A DNA stretch of 64,000 bases, taken from Mariniphaga sp041687215. GTDB taxonomy: Bacteria; Bacteroidota; Bacteroidia; Bacteroidales; Prolixibacteraceae. The stretch spans positions 62,001 to 126,000 of the forward strand of contig NZ_JAWLCI010000003.1 of assembly GCF_041687215.1 (NCBI RefSeq), read 5' to 3'. Position numbers and translations under genes: made by a program. The first letter of the stretch is position 1; each line of letters begins with the position of its first letter. The notes beneath the pieces are model-generated. The model had not been told where the DNA came from. It searched no databases and saw only the letters and a list, made by a program, of their open reading frames with translations. Below are positions 1 through 9,028 of this stretch, piece after piece.

Positions 1-90
1 GCAAAATTTTGATTCACAGTATTTCGGCTTTAATTAACCGGGTTACAAAAGACCAAACGTTATTATTAAATGAAACAGTTATTTAAACTG

Positions 91-579
91 TCAGGTTAAA
101 TTTACCGGGATATTGTTTTGTTCCAGTACTACCTGAATCTCTTTCAGGTGCAGTTCCAAGTGCCACAAATAGCCTTCAACCATCTGATTAAGGGTTACTT
201 TGGTGCCTTCAAAGTCATTCCAGTAGTTGTCGAGACAGGCAATATCCAGGGAATGAATTAAATGAATCATGTGCAGGTTGTAAAACTTCCAGAGTTGAAC
301 CAGAATTTTCCAGTCTTCATGCTGATAATCCTGAATGGCAATCCATAAATTGTTATCCTGCCGGTAATCGGGGAAAATAAGTTTTTTTGCATATTGAAGC
401 CTTACCATCCGCTGATGATTATTCGATGCAGAATCAATCATGTGTCCAAGTACCTGTTTGATGGTACGGTTTTGCCAGTTTCTTTTATCTGCCAGAATGT
501 TTTCCGGCAATTTCTCCAGCAAAGGAACCCACGCAGTAATCAAACCGTCAATTTTTCCAGTAATCGTTGAAAAGCTCAT
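91..579 (-). CDS. DinB-family (DinB_2-like) protein
   Basis: A 162-residue cytosolic protein with the layout of the DinB/YfiT four-helix bundle: an N-terminal helix with GHMIDSASNNHQR (first His and a second His seven to eight residues on) and a C-terminal WHLELHLKEI with further His residues. In this family three His normally bind a divalent metal, and members act as thiol-dependent transferases or have unknown roles. The gene lies 46 bases downstream of the esterase gene on the same strand, so it may be the last gene of a pepD-esterase-DinB transcript. No signal peptide is seen. The fold call is fairly safe; the substrate is unknown. Confidence 0.75.
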   Translation of the reverse strand: MSFSTITGKIDGLITAWVPLLEKLPENILADKRNWQNRTIKQVLGHMIDSASNNHQRMVRLQYAKKLIFPDYRQDNNLWIAIQDYQHEDWKILVQLWKFYNLHMIHLIHSLDIACLDNYWNDFEGTKVTLNQMVEGYLWHLELHLKEIQVVLEQNNIPVNLT

Positions 580-625
580 GTTCTTATACTTTTAAGTAAA
601 TATGTTCAATCATACTTTTTTTGAT

Positions 626-2623
626 TTACCGGGTGATGATTTCTGTACCGGCATTTTGCAAATATTCGGTTAAGTCAGGCAAATCGTAATAATTCAAACT
701 TCCTGGTGCAGCCGTAAAAGCCACAGCAGGGTCGTAATATTCCTTTCTTACCAGTTCCTCAACCGGTTCGGGAAAATTGCGGATGGTGATTTTTAGAAAA
801 GGGTTTTTAAATACTGCATAATGCAATACGGCTGATGCTGCAATTTCCTGAACAATTGCCTCTGCTGGTTTTCCTGGGAATTTGATTTTAGCAAACTGCA
901 TGAGCAAATCAATGGCTTCGGCCTGAATTCCAGCAATACTTTTGCCGGCCAGGTTAGCTCCGAATGTGTAATTAAATGGAATCCCCTGAATTACGCCGTC
1001 GCCGGAAAAATCCGGATCGAATAATTCCCCGTTTCCGGGTAAATCGGCAGAAATTACAGTGTATCCTGTCTGAATCAGCTCTGCAAGCAGCGGTTCTTCC
1101 AAAATATTTTGTTTTCCTTCCGGATGGAACCAAACTACCAGTTTTTCCGTACTTTCGCTTTCATTTTGAATAACATAAACAGGAAGCGCATAGTCTGCCC
1201 AATTGTTTTCGAGGAAATATTTTTCAACCCCAAAATCTTTTTTGGTGAATTTTCCTGTGTAAACAGCGGCAGTCAATTTTCTTTTAAAATCAATTCCGGC
1301 AATGTGGGCAACTTTTTGGGGCAATTCATTTTCGGAAACATTTTTCTCCTGAAAATAGGTGCGGTTCAGGTTAAAAACGGTTTCACAATCGAAAGAGGTT
1401 CCCACCTGTCCGGTTGGTGTAACCCAAAGTTCTTCTGCAGAAAAAGGTGTTGTTTTCCTGTCTGTCGGGTCGCCGGGCAGTTCAAGGTGTTTCTGAAAAA
1501 ATGTGTAAAGCGATTCACGGTTGTTTTTGGTTGATTCGTGAACGCCAAAATCTTCCACCATTTGAATGTTGTCTGGTTTTCCAAAAGCAGCGTACGATTT
1601 TTGTACTTCTGCAAAAGTTTCCCGAGCTCCCTGAATGCTGAAAAAATCGTGAGTGGTGGTAATCATCAGGGCAGGTTTTGGCGCTCTGATGTGCAGATAA
1701 TCGGCATGGTCGAATCCTTTGGCAATGGCGTTATACGGATTTTGCTCGGCGTCTTGCGGGCCGATGGACTGCAGCAGCCGTTTAAAACTGGTAATGTAAC
1801 ATTCCGGAGCGGCTGCATAAATGCGTTCATCGCAGGCGGCAATCTGTGCGGTTTGCGTTCCGCCGCCCGAGCGACCAGTCATACCAATACGCTTCATGTC
1901 CACTTCAGGGCGTGTTTCAAGGTAGTCGAGTACCCGAATGCCATCCCAGATAAAATAATCGGTTAACGATGTGCCGGTTAATAAAGTCTGAACTCCTGCA
2001 AAGGAGTGCTCTTTAGTTGAACCGCCAACCTTCGATTTTCCCGTTTCGGAATCAGGATATTGCAAACGTTCACCCTGTCCCAAAGGATCGAATGCCAGAA
2101 CAATGAAACCTTTTTCAACCAGATTAAGAATTACGTGCTGATAGATTTCGCTTCGGAATCCCAGCTCGGTATGGCCGCAAGCGTAAATTACGGCCGGTGC
2201 AGGATTTTGTCTTTTCCGGGGAAGAAAAAGGCCGGCAGTCACATAAAATCCGGGATGCGACTCAAACAAAACTTTTTCAACCGTACAGTTTTCCCGTTCC
2301 AGAATTCCGGTAGTTTGGGCATTCAAAGGTGTTTTTTCGAATTTTTCAAGCGAACCGCATAAAGCTGTTTTAATTTTTTTTTGATGTGTTTTCCAATCTT
2401 CGGCAGATTGTAATTCCGAAACTTTTTCTGCCCGTTCTTCAAGCAGGCTGAATGCCTCATTGGTTATTATTCGATATAAAGCGCGGTGATTGTCCTGATA
2501 TGTGAGCCACTGCTGCCCACCACCTTGGTTGCCAAAAAATACAGACTGAGCAGATTCCTGCGAAAACCCAGTTTGCGCGAAAATGCAAAGGGAAAATACA
2601 AGAAAAAAGAATATACGGTTCAT
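626..2623 (-). CDS. Secreted alpha/beta hydrolase (acetylxylan-esterase/dienelactone-hydrolase-like), two-domain
   Basis: I place the start at the ATG whose first base is 2623, because it begins a clean signal peptide (MNRIFFFLVFSLCIFAQTG); the frame is open 15 codons further up but that part is not signal-like. The 665-residue product has an N-terminal hydrolase half with PAVIYACGH, FDPLGQGE and the nucleophile elbow GRSGGGT (Ser about 252), followed by a histidine-bearing loop (VHESTKNN). The second half (about 420-650) repeats an alpha/beta-hydrolase outline (VVWFHPEG, ADLPGNGE) but shows no GxSxG, so it looks like a degenerate duplicate. Probable periplasmic or surface carbohydrate esterase or peptidase-like hydrolase; the substrate is not identifiable. 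It starts 22 bases after pepD and is probably co-transcribed with it. Confidence 0.75.
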   Translation of the reverse strand: MNRIFFFLVFSLCIFAQTGFSQESAQSVFFGNQGGGQQWLTYQDNHRALYRIITNEAFSLLEERAEKVSELQSAEDWKTHQKKIKTALCGSLEKFEKTPLNAQTTGILERENCTVEKVLFESHPGFYVTAGLFLPRKRQNPAPAVIYACGHTELGFRSEIYQHVILNLVEKGFIVLAFDPLGQGERLQYPDSETGKSKVGGSTKEHSFAGVQTLLTGTSLTDYFIWDGIRVLDYLETRPEVDMKRIGMTGRSGGGTQTAQIAACDERIYAAAPECYITSFKRLLQSIGPQDAEQNPYNAIAKGFDHADYLHIRAPKPALMITTTHDFFSIQGARETFAEVQKSYAAFGKPDNIQMVEDFGVHESTKNNRESLYTFFQKHLELPGDPTDRKTTPFSAEELWVTPTGQVGTSFDCETVFNLNRTYFQEKNVSENELPQKVAHIAGIDFKRKLTAAVYTGKFTKKDFGVEKYFLENNWADYALPVYVIQNESESTEKLVVWFHPEGKQNILEEPLLAELIQTGYTVISADLPGNGELFDPDFSGDGVIQGIPFNYTFGANLAGKSIAGIQAEAIDLLMQFAKIKFPGKPAEAIVQEIAASAVLHYAVFKNPFLKITIRNFPEPVEELVRKEYYDPAVAFTAAPGSLNYYDLPDLTEYLQNAGTEIITR

Positions 2624-2645
2624 AATCTGATTGTTTTGTGGTTTA

Positions 2646-4100
2646 TTATTCAATATTTTCAAGCACATCCACCAAATGTTTCCAGAATTTTTCGGTGGTT
2701 TCTATGTTCAGCCTTTCGTCTGGCGAATGAGCGCCTTTAATGGTTGGACCAAATGAAACCATATCGAGATTCGGATATTTTTCGAGGAACAGGCCACATT
2801 CCAGTCCTGCATGGATGGAACGAACGATGGGTTCTTTTCCAAACAATTTTTTGTAGGAAGCCACTGTGGTACCCAGTATTTTGGAATCAGAATTGGGTGT
2901 CCAGCCCGGGTAACCATCAGAATGAGTTACATCGGCGCCAGCCAGTTCGAAAACAGACTGCACCATTTCTGCAGCAAAATATTTACGGCTTTCCAGTTCG
3001 CTGCGCTGGCTGGTAGTAATGATAATTTTATTTCCGTTTGCAAATTTTATCGAAGCCAGATTCGTTGAGGTTTCCACCATCCCTTCCATTCGCGAACTCA
3101 TTTCCAGAATCCCATGCGGACAGGCATATATGGAATCCAACAATTTCTTTTGCGTTTCAGTGTCAACAATTTGTCCGGGAATTGCAACTTTTTCGGCTTT
3201 CAGTTTCAGGTTGGGTTCGTTTTTTTCAAATTCAAATTTAACCTTTGCTGTAAATTCTTCAAATGCATTCAGCAGGTTTTCTTTTTCATTTATAGGAAGT
3301 AAAAGAATTGCTGATGATTCGCGCGCAATGGCATTTCGCAGGTTTCCGCCATCAAATTCAGAAAGTTTGACAGAAAATTCGCGGGAGGCTTTCCATAAAA
3401 AACGGTTCAAAATTTTTATGGCATTTCCCCGGTTTTTATGAATATCATCGCCAGAATGACCTCCTAACAACCCGGAAACAGATAATTTCACTGCAACTGA
3501 ATTTTTTGGAACCGGTTCATTTTTAAAGGTAAATGAAATGAGCGTATCAATTCCTCCGGCGCAACCGATAAAAATTTCGCCTTCGTCTTCTGAATCGAGA
3601 TTTAAAAGAATGGAGCCCTTCATAAATCCGGGTTGAAGTGCGAAAGCGCCGGTGAGGCCCGTTTCTTCATCAACAGTTATTAAACATTCAAGTGGTCCGT
3701 GTTTTATTTTGTTTGAAGTGAGTACGGCCATTTGAGCAGCAATTCCAATCCCGCAGTCGGCTCCCAGGGTGGTTCCGTTGGCTTTTACCCATCCATCAAC
3801 AATCATTGGTTCAATGGGGTCGTTGTTAAAATCAAATTTTTTGTCGCTGTTTTTTTCACAAACCATGTCCATGTGGGTTTGTAAAATTACTGTCGGATTG
3901 TTTTCGCGACCTGGTGTTGCAGATTTGGAAATTAATACATTACCCGCTTTGTCGGTTTTTGCCTGAAGATTATTCTTCCTGGCAAAATCGAGCAAAAATT
4001 TTCTGATTTTTTCTTCCTTTTTTGAAGGCCGGGGAACCTGGCATATTTCTTCAAAATAATTAAACAGAGGTTGTGGTGTAAGTTCTCCCAGTATTTTCAT
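2646..4100 (-). CDS. pepD: Aminoacyl-histidine dipeptidase (Xaa-His dipeptidase, M20C)
   Basis: Cytosolic zinc dipeptidase that cleaves Xaa-His and other dipeptides. The 484-residue length matches E. coli PepD. Visible M20 landmarks in order are the metal-ligand motif ILQTHMDMVCEKN, LGADCGIGIA (bridging Asp), DEETGLTGA (catalytic Glu and ligand Glu), LNLDSEDEG, and the C-terminal HAGLECGLF. No signal peptide is seen. It is the first gene of a minus-strand group with the secreted hydrolase and the DinB protein. A good Bacteroidota promoter lies about 75 bases upstream (see 4179-4211). Its neighbour across that promoter is the divergent sensor kinase. Confidence 0.93.
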   Translation of the reverse strand: MKILGELTPQPLFNYFEEICQVPRPSKKEEKIRKFLLDFARKNNLQAKTDKAGNVLISKSATPGRENNPTVILQTHMDMVCEKNSDKKFDFNNDPIEPMIVDGWVKANGTTLGADCGIGIAAQMAVLTSNKIKHGPLECLITVDEETGLTGAFALQPGFMKGSILLNLDSEDEGEIFIGCAGGIDTLISFTFKNEPVPKNSVAVKLSVSGLLGGHSGDDIHKNRGNAIKILNRFLWKASREFSVKLSEFDGGNLRNAIARESSAILLLPINEKENLLNAFEEFTAKVKFEFEKNEPNLKLKAEKVAIPGQIVDTETQKKLLDSIYACPHGILEMSSRMEGMVETSTNLASIKFANGNKIIITTSQRSELESRKYFAAEMVQSVFELAGADVTHSDGYPGWTPNSDSKILGTTVASYKKLFGKEPIVRSIHAGLECGLFLEKYPNLDMVSFGPTIKGAHSPDERLNIETTEKFWKHLVDVLENIE

Positions 4101-4178
4101 TTTTTCGAAATTTATTTGTAGAATGTAAATATGGTAAAAAACACACGAATTTTATGCTTTTATATTTTGTTATTTGTG

Positions 4179-4211
4179 CAAAGTTATTTTTTCTGTTTTT
4201 AATATGTCAAA
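4179..4211 (-). promoter_or_regulatory. Bacteroidota-type promoter for pepD
   Basis: On the minus strand a -33 TTTG (4211-4208) is followed after 21 bases by TAACTTTG (4186-4179), a perfect TAnnTTTG -7 box. Transcription would begin near 4172 and leave a leader of about 70 bases before the pepD ATG at 4100. The match is by consensus only. Confidence 0.55.
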
Positions 4212-4286
4212 TTATATTTTTAAAACAAAAATTGCCGTATATTGCATTAACTGTAATAAAACTTCAGTTTATCAATCCATTAGTAT

Positions 4287-6158
4287 ATGAATGAGCCAAT
4301 TATCATTAGCCTGATTCAAAATATCGCTGTACTTCTTGCATTTGCCATGCTGTACGAAAATTTCTGGCTCAGAAATGATAAGCCACGAGGCATAATTTCG
4401 AAAATATTTACAGGTTTAATTGTGGGATTAATTGGTATTGTATTGATGTTTACTCCCTGGCGAATGACGCCTGGTTTGGTGTTTGATTCACGTTCGGTAA
4501 TGCTGGGAATTTCAGGGATATTTTTTGGACCGCTGCCAACAGTTATTGCCATGGTTTTATCAGGTATCGTACGTTTTTATATTGGTGGTGAAGGTTTGTG
4601 GATGGGATTGGCAGTTATTGTATCTTCAGGCACAATTGGTATTGTTTGGGCTGAATTACGAAAAAAATGGAAGCGCACCAACCAGCCAATCGAGTTTTTT
4701 GCGTTGGGTTTGGTTATTCATGTTGTTATGCTGGCTGCTACGGTTCTGCTGCCTGATGACAGGATGTCAGAAATTTTACGAATTATCATCCTGCCCATAT
4801 TTCTTATTTATATTCCCGGAACAATGTTGCTTGGATTGCTAATGGCTGCCCAAAAACGAAATTTTCAAAACCAAATTGAAAAAGAAAAACTCTATTTAAA
4901 AGAACATTCCCTTCAGAAAGAATTATTGGAAAAACAACAGCAACTAACCGAACAGCTTGAGAAATATACCCAACTTAACAAAGAATACAGGTCGCAGAAT
5001 TTTGAATTAAAGTCAGCCAAAGAAAAAGCAGAAGAAAGCGACCGGTTAAAATCTGCTTTTCTGGCTAATTTGTCGCACGAAATTCGTACCCCGATGAACG
5101 CCATTATAGGCTTTGCAGATTTGCTTAATCTTGATGAATTGGATGACAAAACCCGTGAAAATTATACTCAGATAATAAAAAACAGTGGAAATTACCTGCT
5201 TTCAATTATTAACGACATTGTAGAAATTTCTCATATTGAAGCTGGCCAGGTTGAATTAAATGATACAGAATTTGACCCTGGCGAATTTTTAGATGATGTT
5301 TACAGTACTTTTAAAGTTTCTGTTCCGGCGAAAAAAAACCTTTCTATTAAGCTTGTTAAAGATGAATCCCGTATTTCAGGTAAAATAAAAATGGATGAAA
5401 TAAAGCTTAGGCAAATATTAATGAACCTGTTGAATAATGCTTTAAAATTTACTGAAAAGGGGGAAATTTGTTTTGGATATGAAATTTCAGACAATGCTGA
5501 AATAACATTTTTTGTTAGAGATACCGGCATTGGAATTGCTCCCGAAAACCAACAATTTATTTTCGAACGTTTCAGACAGATTGATAAAGGAAAATCAAAA
5601 ATAAACTCGGGGTCGGGGCTCGGGCTTTCCATTACCAAAGCTTATGTTGATTTGATGGGAGGTACTATAAAATTGAATTCTGATTTGGGAAAAGGATCAG
5701 AGTTTAACATTACCTTTCCCTATTTTCAACATAATTCTGCCCCAAAAAGAATAAAAAGAGAGGAAATAGCCCAGCCAACCCCTGCTAATGGGAAAAAGGT
5801 GATTGTTGTGGCTGAAGATGAAGATATTAATTGGTATTATATTGAACAAATATTGTCGAGGTATAATTACAACCTGATTCGGGCTGAAAATGGAAAAGAA
5901 GCAGTGGATTTATGTTTGGAGAATGAAAATGTTGATTTGGTTCTGTTAGACATAAAAATGCCGGTGATGGATGGTTACGAAGCACTTGAAAAAATAAGAA
6001 GCATTAATCCGAAACTGCCGGTAATTGCACAAACAGCTTATGCTTTACCGGGCGATGTGGAAAAAATTAAAACATTATTTGATGATTATATTACTAAACC
6101 GATAAACCGGCAATTGCTGATAGAAAAAATTGCCGTAGCCAAAGCGAGCTACTCGTAA
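4287..6158 (+). CDS. Hybrid sensor histidine kinase with LytS-type 5TM sensor and C-terminal receiver
   Basis: A 623-residue membrane kinase. Residues about 5-190 form hydrophobic helices with the 5TM-5TMR_LYT signature (GIVRFYIGGEG), as in LytS-type receptors for cell-wall or small-metabolite signals. A coiled coil (about 190-250) leads to a HisKA domain with SHEIRTP (phospho-acceptor His 264), a HATPase with the N box (LNNALKFTE) and G boxes (DTGIGI, GSGLGLSI), and a receiver domain ending the protein with phospho-acceptor Asp 555 in LLDIKMPVMDGYEA. No DNA-binding output is fused and no separate response regulator is adjacent, so the phosphorelay partner must be elsewhere. It is convergent with queA, with only 15 bases between stop codons. 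The signal sensed is unknown. Confidence 0.9.
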   Translation: MNEPIIISLIQNIAVLLAFAMLYENFWLRNDKPRGIISKIFTGLIVGLIGIVLMFTPWRMTPGLVFDSRSVMLGISGIFFGPLPTVIAMVLSGIVRFYIGGEGLWMGLAVIVSSGTIGIVWAELRKKWKRTNQPIEFFALGLVIHVVMLAATVLLPDDRMSEILRIIILPIFLIYIPGTMLLGLLMAAQKRNFQNQIEKEKLYLKEHSLQKELLEKQQQLTEQLEKYTQLNKEYRSQNFELKSAKEKAEESDRLKSAFLANLSHEIRTPMNAIIGFADLLNLDELDDKTRENYTQIIKNSGNYLLSIINDIVEISHIEAGQVELNDTEFDPGEFLDDVYSTFKVSVPAKKNLSIKLVKDESRISGKIKMDEIKLRQILMNLLNNALKFTEKGEICFGYEISDNAEITFFVRDTGIGIAPENQQFIFERFRQIDKGKSKINSGSGLGLSITKAYVDLMGGTIKLNSDLGKGSEFNITFPYFQHNSAPKRIKREEIAQPTPANGKKVIVVAEDEDINWYYIEQILSRYNYNLIRAENGKEAVDLCLENENVDLVLLDIKMPVMDGYEALEKIRSINPKLPVIAQTAYALPGDVEKIKTLFDDYITKPINRQLLIEKIAVAKASYS

Positions 6159-6173
6159 TTTTCTATACACAAG

Positions 6174-7385
6174 CTATTTCAAGTATAAATTGCTGTCACC
6201 GTAACTCAGAAACCGAAAATTGTTATTTAGCGCGAAATCATAAACCTTTTTCCAGTCCTTTCCCAAAAATGCCCCGATTAACAACAATAAAGTACTTTGA
6301 GGTTGATGGAAATTGGTAATCATTCCGTTTATCAGTTTAAACCGGTATCCTGGTACAATAATAATTTGTGTTGAAAACTGAATTGTACTTTGGTTGGTTT
6401 TTTCAAGGTAAGCAAGAATATTTTCCAGCGATTGCTGAATGGTTAATTGCTGAATATTTTCGTAAGGTTCCCACTGTTCAATTTCCAAATTTTGAGATAC
6501 ATTAATTGCCTTCCCCAATTTTATTCCCAGCCAGTACAAACTCTCAAGCGACCTTACTGAAGTAGTTCCTACTGCAATTATTTTTTTGGTGTTGACCAAC
6601 AGTTCCTCAATAAATTTTTTAGAAATGATAACCTTTTCCTGATGCATGTTGTGGCCATTTATGGTTTCCGATTTTACCGGCTGAAATGTTCCGGCGCCAA
6701 CATGCAAGGTTATTTCGCGTAAATCAATATTTTTTTTGCTCAGTTGGTCCAACACATTTTCGGTGAAATGCAGCCCGGCAGTGGGTGCAGCAACCGAGCC
6801 GTCGGTTTTGGCATAAACTGTTTGGTAGGTTACTTCGTCGGCAGGTTCGCTTTCGCGGTTCAAGTAAGGCGGGATGGGCAAAATACCCGATTTTTCAATA
6901 ATTTCGGCAAAAGTAAATCCATTCGACCAGCTAAATTCAATTAAAAATGAATTGTTTTCCTGTGCTGTTTTTTTTGCCCTTAATTCTGTGGTTTTACCAT
7001 TTATTTCAATTTTTCGGGACAACGCATCATTTTTCCATTTTTTTGAATTACCCACCATACATTTCCACACCACTATTTCAGATTGCTGAAAAGCCAGTTG
7101 ATGATCGTTTGGATGAACAGGCTCCAGGCAAAATATTTCAATTTTTGCACCGGTTTCTTTCCTGAAAAACAGCCTGGCATGAATAACCCTGGTGTTATTG
7201 AAAACCAGCAATGAATCCTCTGGCAGATAGTCTGTTATATTACGAAATTCATCTTTTTTGATTAACCCATTTTTCCAAAACAAAAGGTTCGAACTGTCGC
7301 GTTCGGCAAGCGGATATTTGGCAATTCGTTCTTCCGGTAGTTTGTAACTGTAATCGCTGATTTTTATGTTTTTGTATTCTGACAA
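6174..7385 (-). CDS. queA: S-adenosylmethionine:tRNA ribosyltransferase-isomerase
   Basis: Transfers and isomerises the ribosyl group of SAM onto 7-aminomethyl-7-deazaguanine at the tRNA wobble position, giving epoxyqueuosine. Recognisable are the N-terminal ISDYSYKLPEERIAKYPL, FNNTRVIHARL, the SVAAPTAGLHFT segment, LHVGAGTFQPV and the C-terminal NFHQPQSTLLLL. It has an insertion near residues 100-165 and is longer than E. coli QueA (about 350), as is usual for the longer Bacteroidota form. The frame has no ATG before the conserved region. The reading frame extends to a TTG at 7412, but a possible minus-strand -7 box (TATTTTTG, 7417-7410) overlaps that codon, so I prefer the TTG at 7385 (403 residues). 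The start remains uncertain. Confidence 0.88.
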   Translation of the reverse strand: MSEYKNIKISDYSYKLPEERIAKYPLAERDSSNLLFWKNGLIKKDEFRNITDYLPEDSLLVFNNTRVIHARLFFRKETGAKIEIFCLEPVHPNDHQLAFQQSEIVVWKCMVGNSKKWKNDALSRKIEINGKTTELRAKKTAQENNSFLIEFSWSNGFTFAEIIEKSGILPIPPYLNRESEPADEVTYQTVYAKTDGSVAAPTAGLHFTENVLDQLSKKNIDLREITLHVGAGTFQPVKSETINGHNMHQEKVIISKKFIEELLVNTKKIIAVGTTSVRSLESLYWLGIKLGKAINVSQNLEIEQWEPYENIQQLTIQQSLENILAYLEKTNQSTIQFSTQIIIVPGYRFKLINGMITNFHQPQSTLLLLIGAFLGKDWKKVYDFALNNNFRFLSYGDSNLYLK

Positions 7386-7445
7386 TTTTCTGAGTTTTGA
7401 ATTCGGCTGCAAAAATAACCCAAAATTCTGATGGATAAAAAATAG

Positions 7446-7453
7446 TACTTTTG
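7446..7453 (+). promoter_or_regulatory. Candidate -7 box (TACTTTTG) for the Smr-domain gene
   Basis: A TAnnTTTG match sits 16 bases before the ATG at 7469. No good TTTG -33 partner is visible at the right spacing, so this is a weak call. It overlaps the in-frame TTG at 7451, which argues that the TTG is not the translation start. Confidence 0.35.
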
Positions 7454-7468
7454 TTAAAAATTTTGAAA

Positions 7469-8506
7469 ATGATAAATGTTGGCGACAGAGTTAAATTTCT
7501 GAACGATGTGGGTGGAGGAATCGTTACCGGATTTCTCGGAAAAAACATGGTTCAGGTTGAAAATGAAGATGGATTTGAAGTACCATACCCACTTGCAAAA
7601 CTTATTAATGTGGATGATCCAGCGTTGAATAAAGGAACAACTCTGGCAGAAAAGCCTGCTGTTGAAACTGTTCAGCAACCTGTTAAGGCAGAAAAGCCAA
7701 AAGGAAAAAAGCGAACAGGAAAAGATTCGCCCGATTTTTATTTCTGCTTTGTGCCGGCAGATGCAAAAAATCCGCTGGCCGGCGATATCGAATTGATTTT
7801 GGTAAACGACAGCAACTTCACAATCCTGTTTCATTACGCACATTTAAAAGAAGAAAAATACAAATCGGTATTACATGGCGAAGTTCAGCCCAATTCTGAT
7901 GTGGAGCTTGAAGTAATCGACCAAAATGATCTTTCTGATTCGCCTGAATATAGTTTTCAACTGATATTTTTTCGCGATGATGAGCGGGAAATTCATCCTT
8001 CAATTACCAAAAAATTCAAAGTAAATCCGGTAAAATTTTACAAGGAAAAAAGTTTTCAGCCAAACGATTTTTTCCATCAAAATGCCCTGGTTTATCAAAT
8101 TTCTGAAAATATACTGAATACAGAAATTGACAAGATGACTGAAGATGATTTGCGAAAGGTTATTAAAGCAAAAGAGAGACAACAGCCGAAAAAAAATCTA
8201 AAAAAACCGGTGCAGCCCGATGTTGTTGAAGTTGATCTGCACATTCATGAATTGATTGAAAACACTGCCGGTCTAACCAATAAAGAAATTCTCGACCTTC
8301 AAATGGAAAAAGTGGAACGTGAAATGCGGCAAGCCATTGAAACGGGAGCCAGGCGTATTGTATTTATCCATGGAGTGGGGCAGGGCGTTTTAAAACAGGA
8401 AATTGCCAGGTTGCTTAAATCGAAATTCCCAAAATATATTTTTCAGGATGCCTCGTTTCAGGAATATGGTTATGGCGCAACAATGGTAATACTGAGGAGG
8501 AGGTAG
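7469..8506 (+). CDS. DUF2027/Smr-domain protein (MutS2 C-terminal-like nuclease domain)
   Basis: A 345-residue cytosolic protein. The N terminus (MINVGDRVKF, then VGGGIVTGFLGKN) is a small beta-rich module typical of Bacteroidota DUF2027 proteins. A Lys/Pro-rich linker follows at about 60-85, then a second beta-rich domain at about 85-200. The C-terminal 85 residues form a Smr domain with DLHIHEL and HGVGQGVLK, the two conserved motifs. Smr domains bind or nick nucleic acid, and related bacterial proteins act on branched DNA or on collided ribosomes; which applies here is not visible. The start is the ATG at 7469 rather than the TTG at 7451. It is divergent from queA. Confidence 0.85.
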   Translation: MINVGDRVKFLNDVGGGIVTGFLGKNMVQVENEDGFEVPYPLAKLINVDDPALNKGTTLAEKPAVETVQQPVKAEKPKGKKRTGKDSPDFYFCFVPADAKNPLAGDIELILVNDSNFTILFHYAHLKEEKYKSVLHGEVQPNSDVELEVIDQNDLSDSPEYSFQLIFFRDDEREIHPSITKKFKVNPVKFYKEKSFQPNDFFHQNALVYQISENILNTEIDKMTEDDLRKVIKAKERQQPKKNLKKPVQPDVVEVDLHIHELIENTAGLTNKEILDLQMEKVEREMRQAIETGARRIVFIHGVGQGVLKQEIARLLKSKFPKYIFQDASFQEYGYGATMVILRRR

Positions 8507-8564
8507 TTTAAAGTTTAATGTTCAAAGTTTAAAGATTGTCCTTCCATCACTTTACACTTTAAAT

Positions 8565-8595
8565 TTTCAACTTGAAACTAAAAGTATTACTTTTG
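8565..8595 (+). promoter_or_regulatory. Promoter of rnpB
   Basis: TTTC (8565-8568, one mismatch to TTTG), 19 bases, then TACTTTTG (8588-8595), a perfect TAnnTTTG box. The expected start, about seven bases on, coincides with the first base pairs of P1 of the RNase P RNA near 8600, which supports both calls. Confidence 0.6.
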
Positions 8596-8597
8596 CA

Positions 8598-9004
8598 GCG
8601 GCAGGCTGCTTTATCGCTCTCCCGAGTACTCGGGGGAGAGGAAAGTCCGGGCAACGCAGGGTACCGTGCTTCTTAACGGGAAGATCTTTGAAAGGGGATA
8701 GTAGCGTAACAGAAAATAACCATCCGCCAGCTGGCGGATACGGGTGAAAAGGTGGGGTAAAAGCCCACCGGTGGTTGTGGCGACACAGCCAGCCGTACGC
8801 CTCACGGGTTGCAAAGCCAAATATATCCTGATTGCGCGGCTGTTGCAGCGCAGCGAAGTTGCCCGCTTCGTTTCCGGATGCACACCGGATGTCAGGAGGG
8901 GTAGGCTGCAGCGATTCCGGTAGTGATACCGGAACCAGATAAATGATAAAGGTTTCTTTGCTGAAAAGCGGAGGAATACAGAACCCGGCTTACAAGCCTG
9001 CCAT
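8598..9004 (+). ncRNA. rnpB: RNase P RNA, bacterial type A
   Basis: Catalytic RNA of RNase P, which removes tRNA 5' leaders. Visible are the conserved 5' block GAGGAAAGTCCGGGC (8638 onward), the AGAAAATAACC and GGGTGAAAAGGTGGGGTAAAAGCCCACCGG region (P11-P14), and the 3' block ATACAGAACCCGGCTTACA. P1 closes the molecule: GGCAGGCT (8600-8607) pairs with AGCCTGCC (8995-9002). The length of about 407 is normal. Two arms contain perfect palindromes: CCCGAGTACTCGGG in P3 (8621-8634) and the 18-base ATCCGCCAGCTGGCGGAT in P12 (8722-8739). The U-rich run after P1 (9003-9017) could help termination. Confidence 0.96.
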
Positions 9005-9028
9005 TTTTTCTTTTTTTCTGAAAAAGAC

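Noticed and set aside
1..90. Possible terminator (ACAGTT/AACTGT) after the DinB gene
   Set aside because: Only a 6-bp AT-rich stem without a clear T-run on the minus strand; too weak to call.
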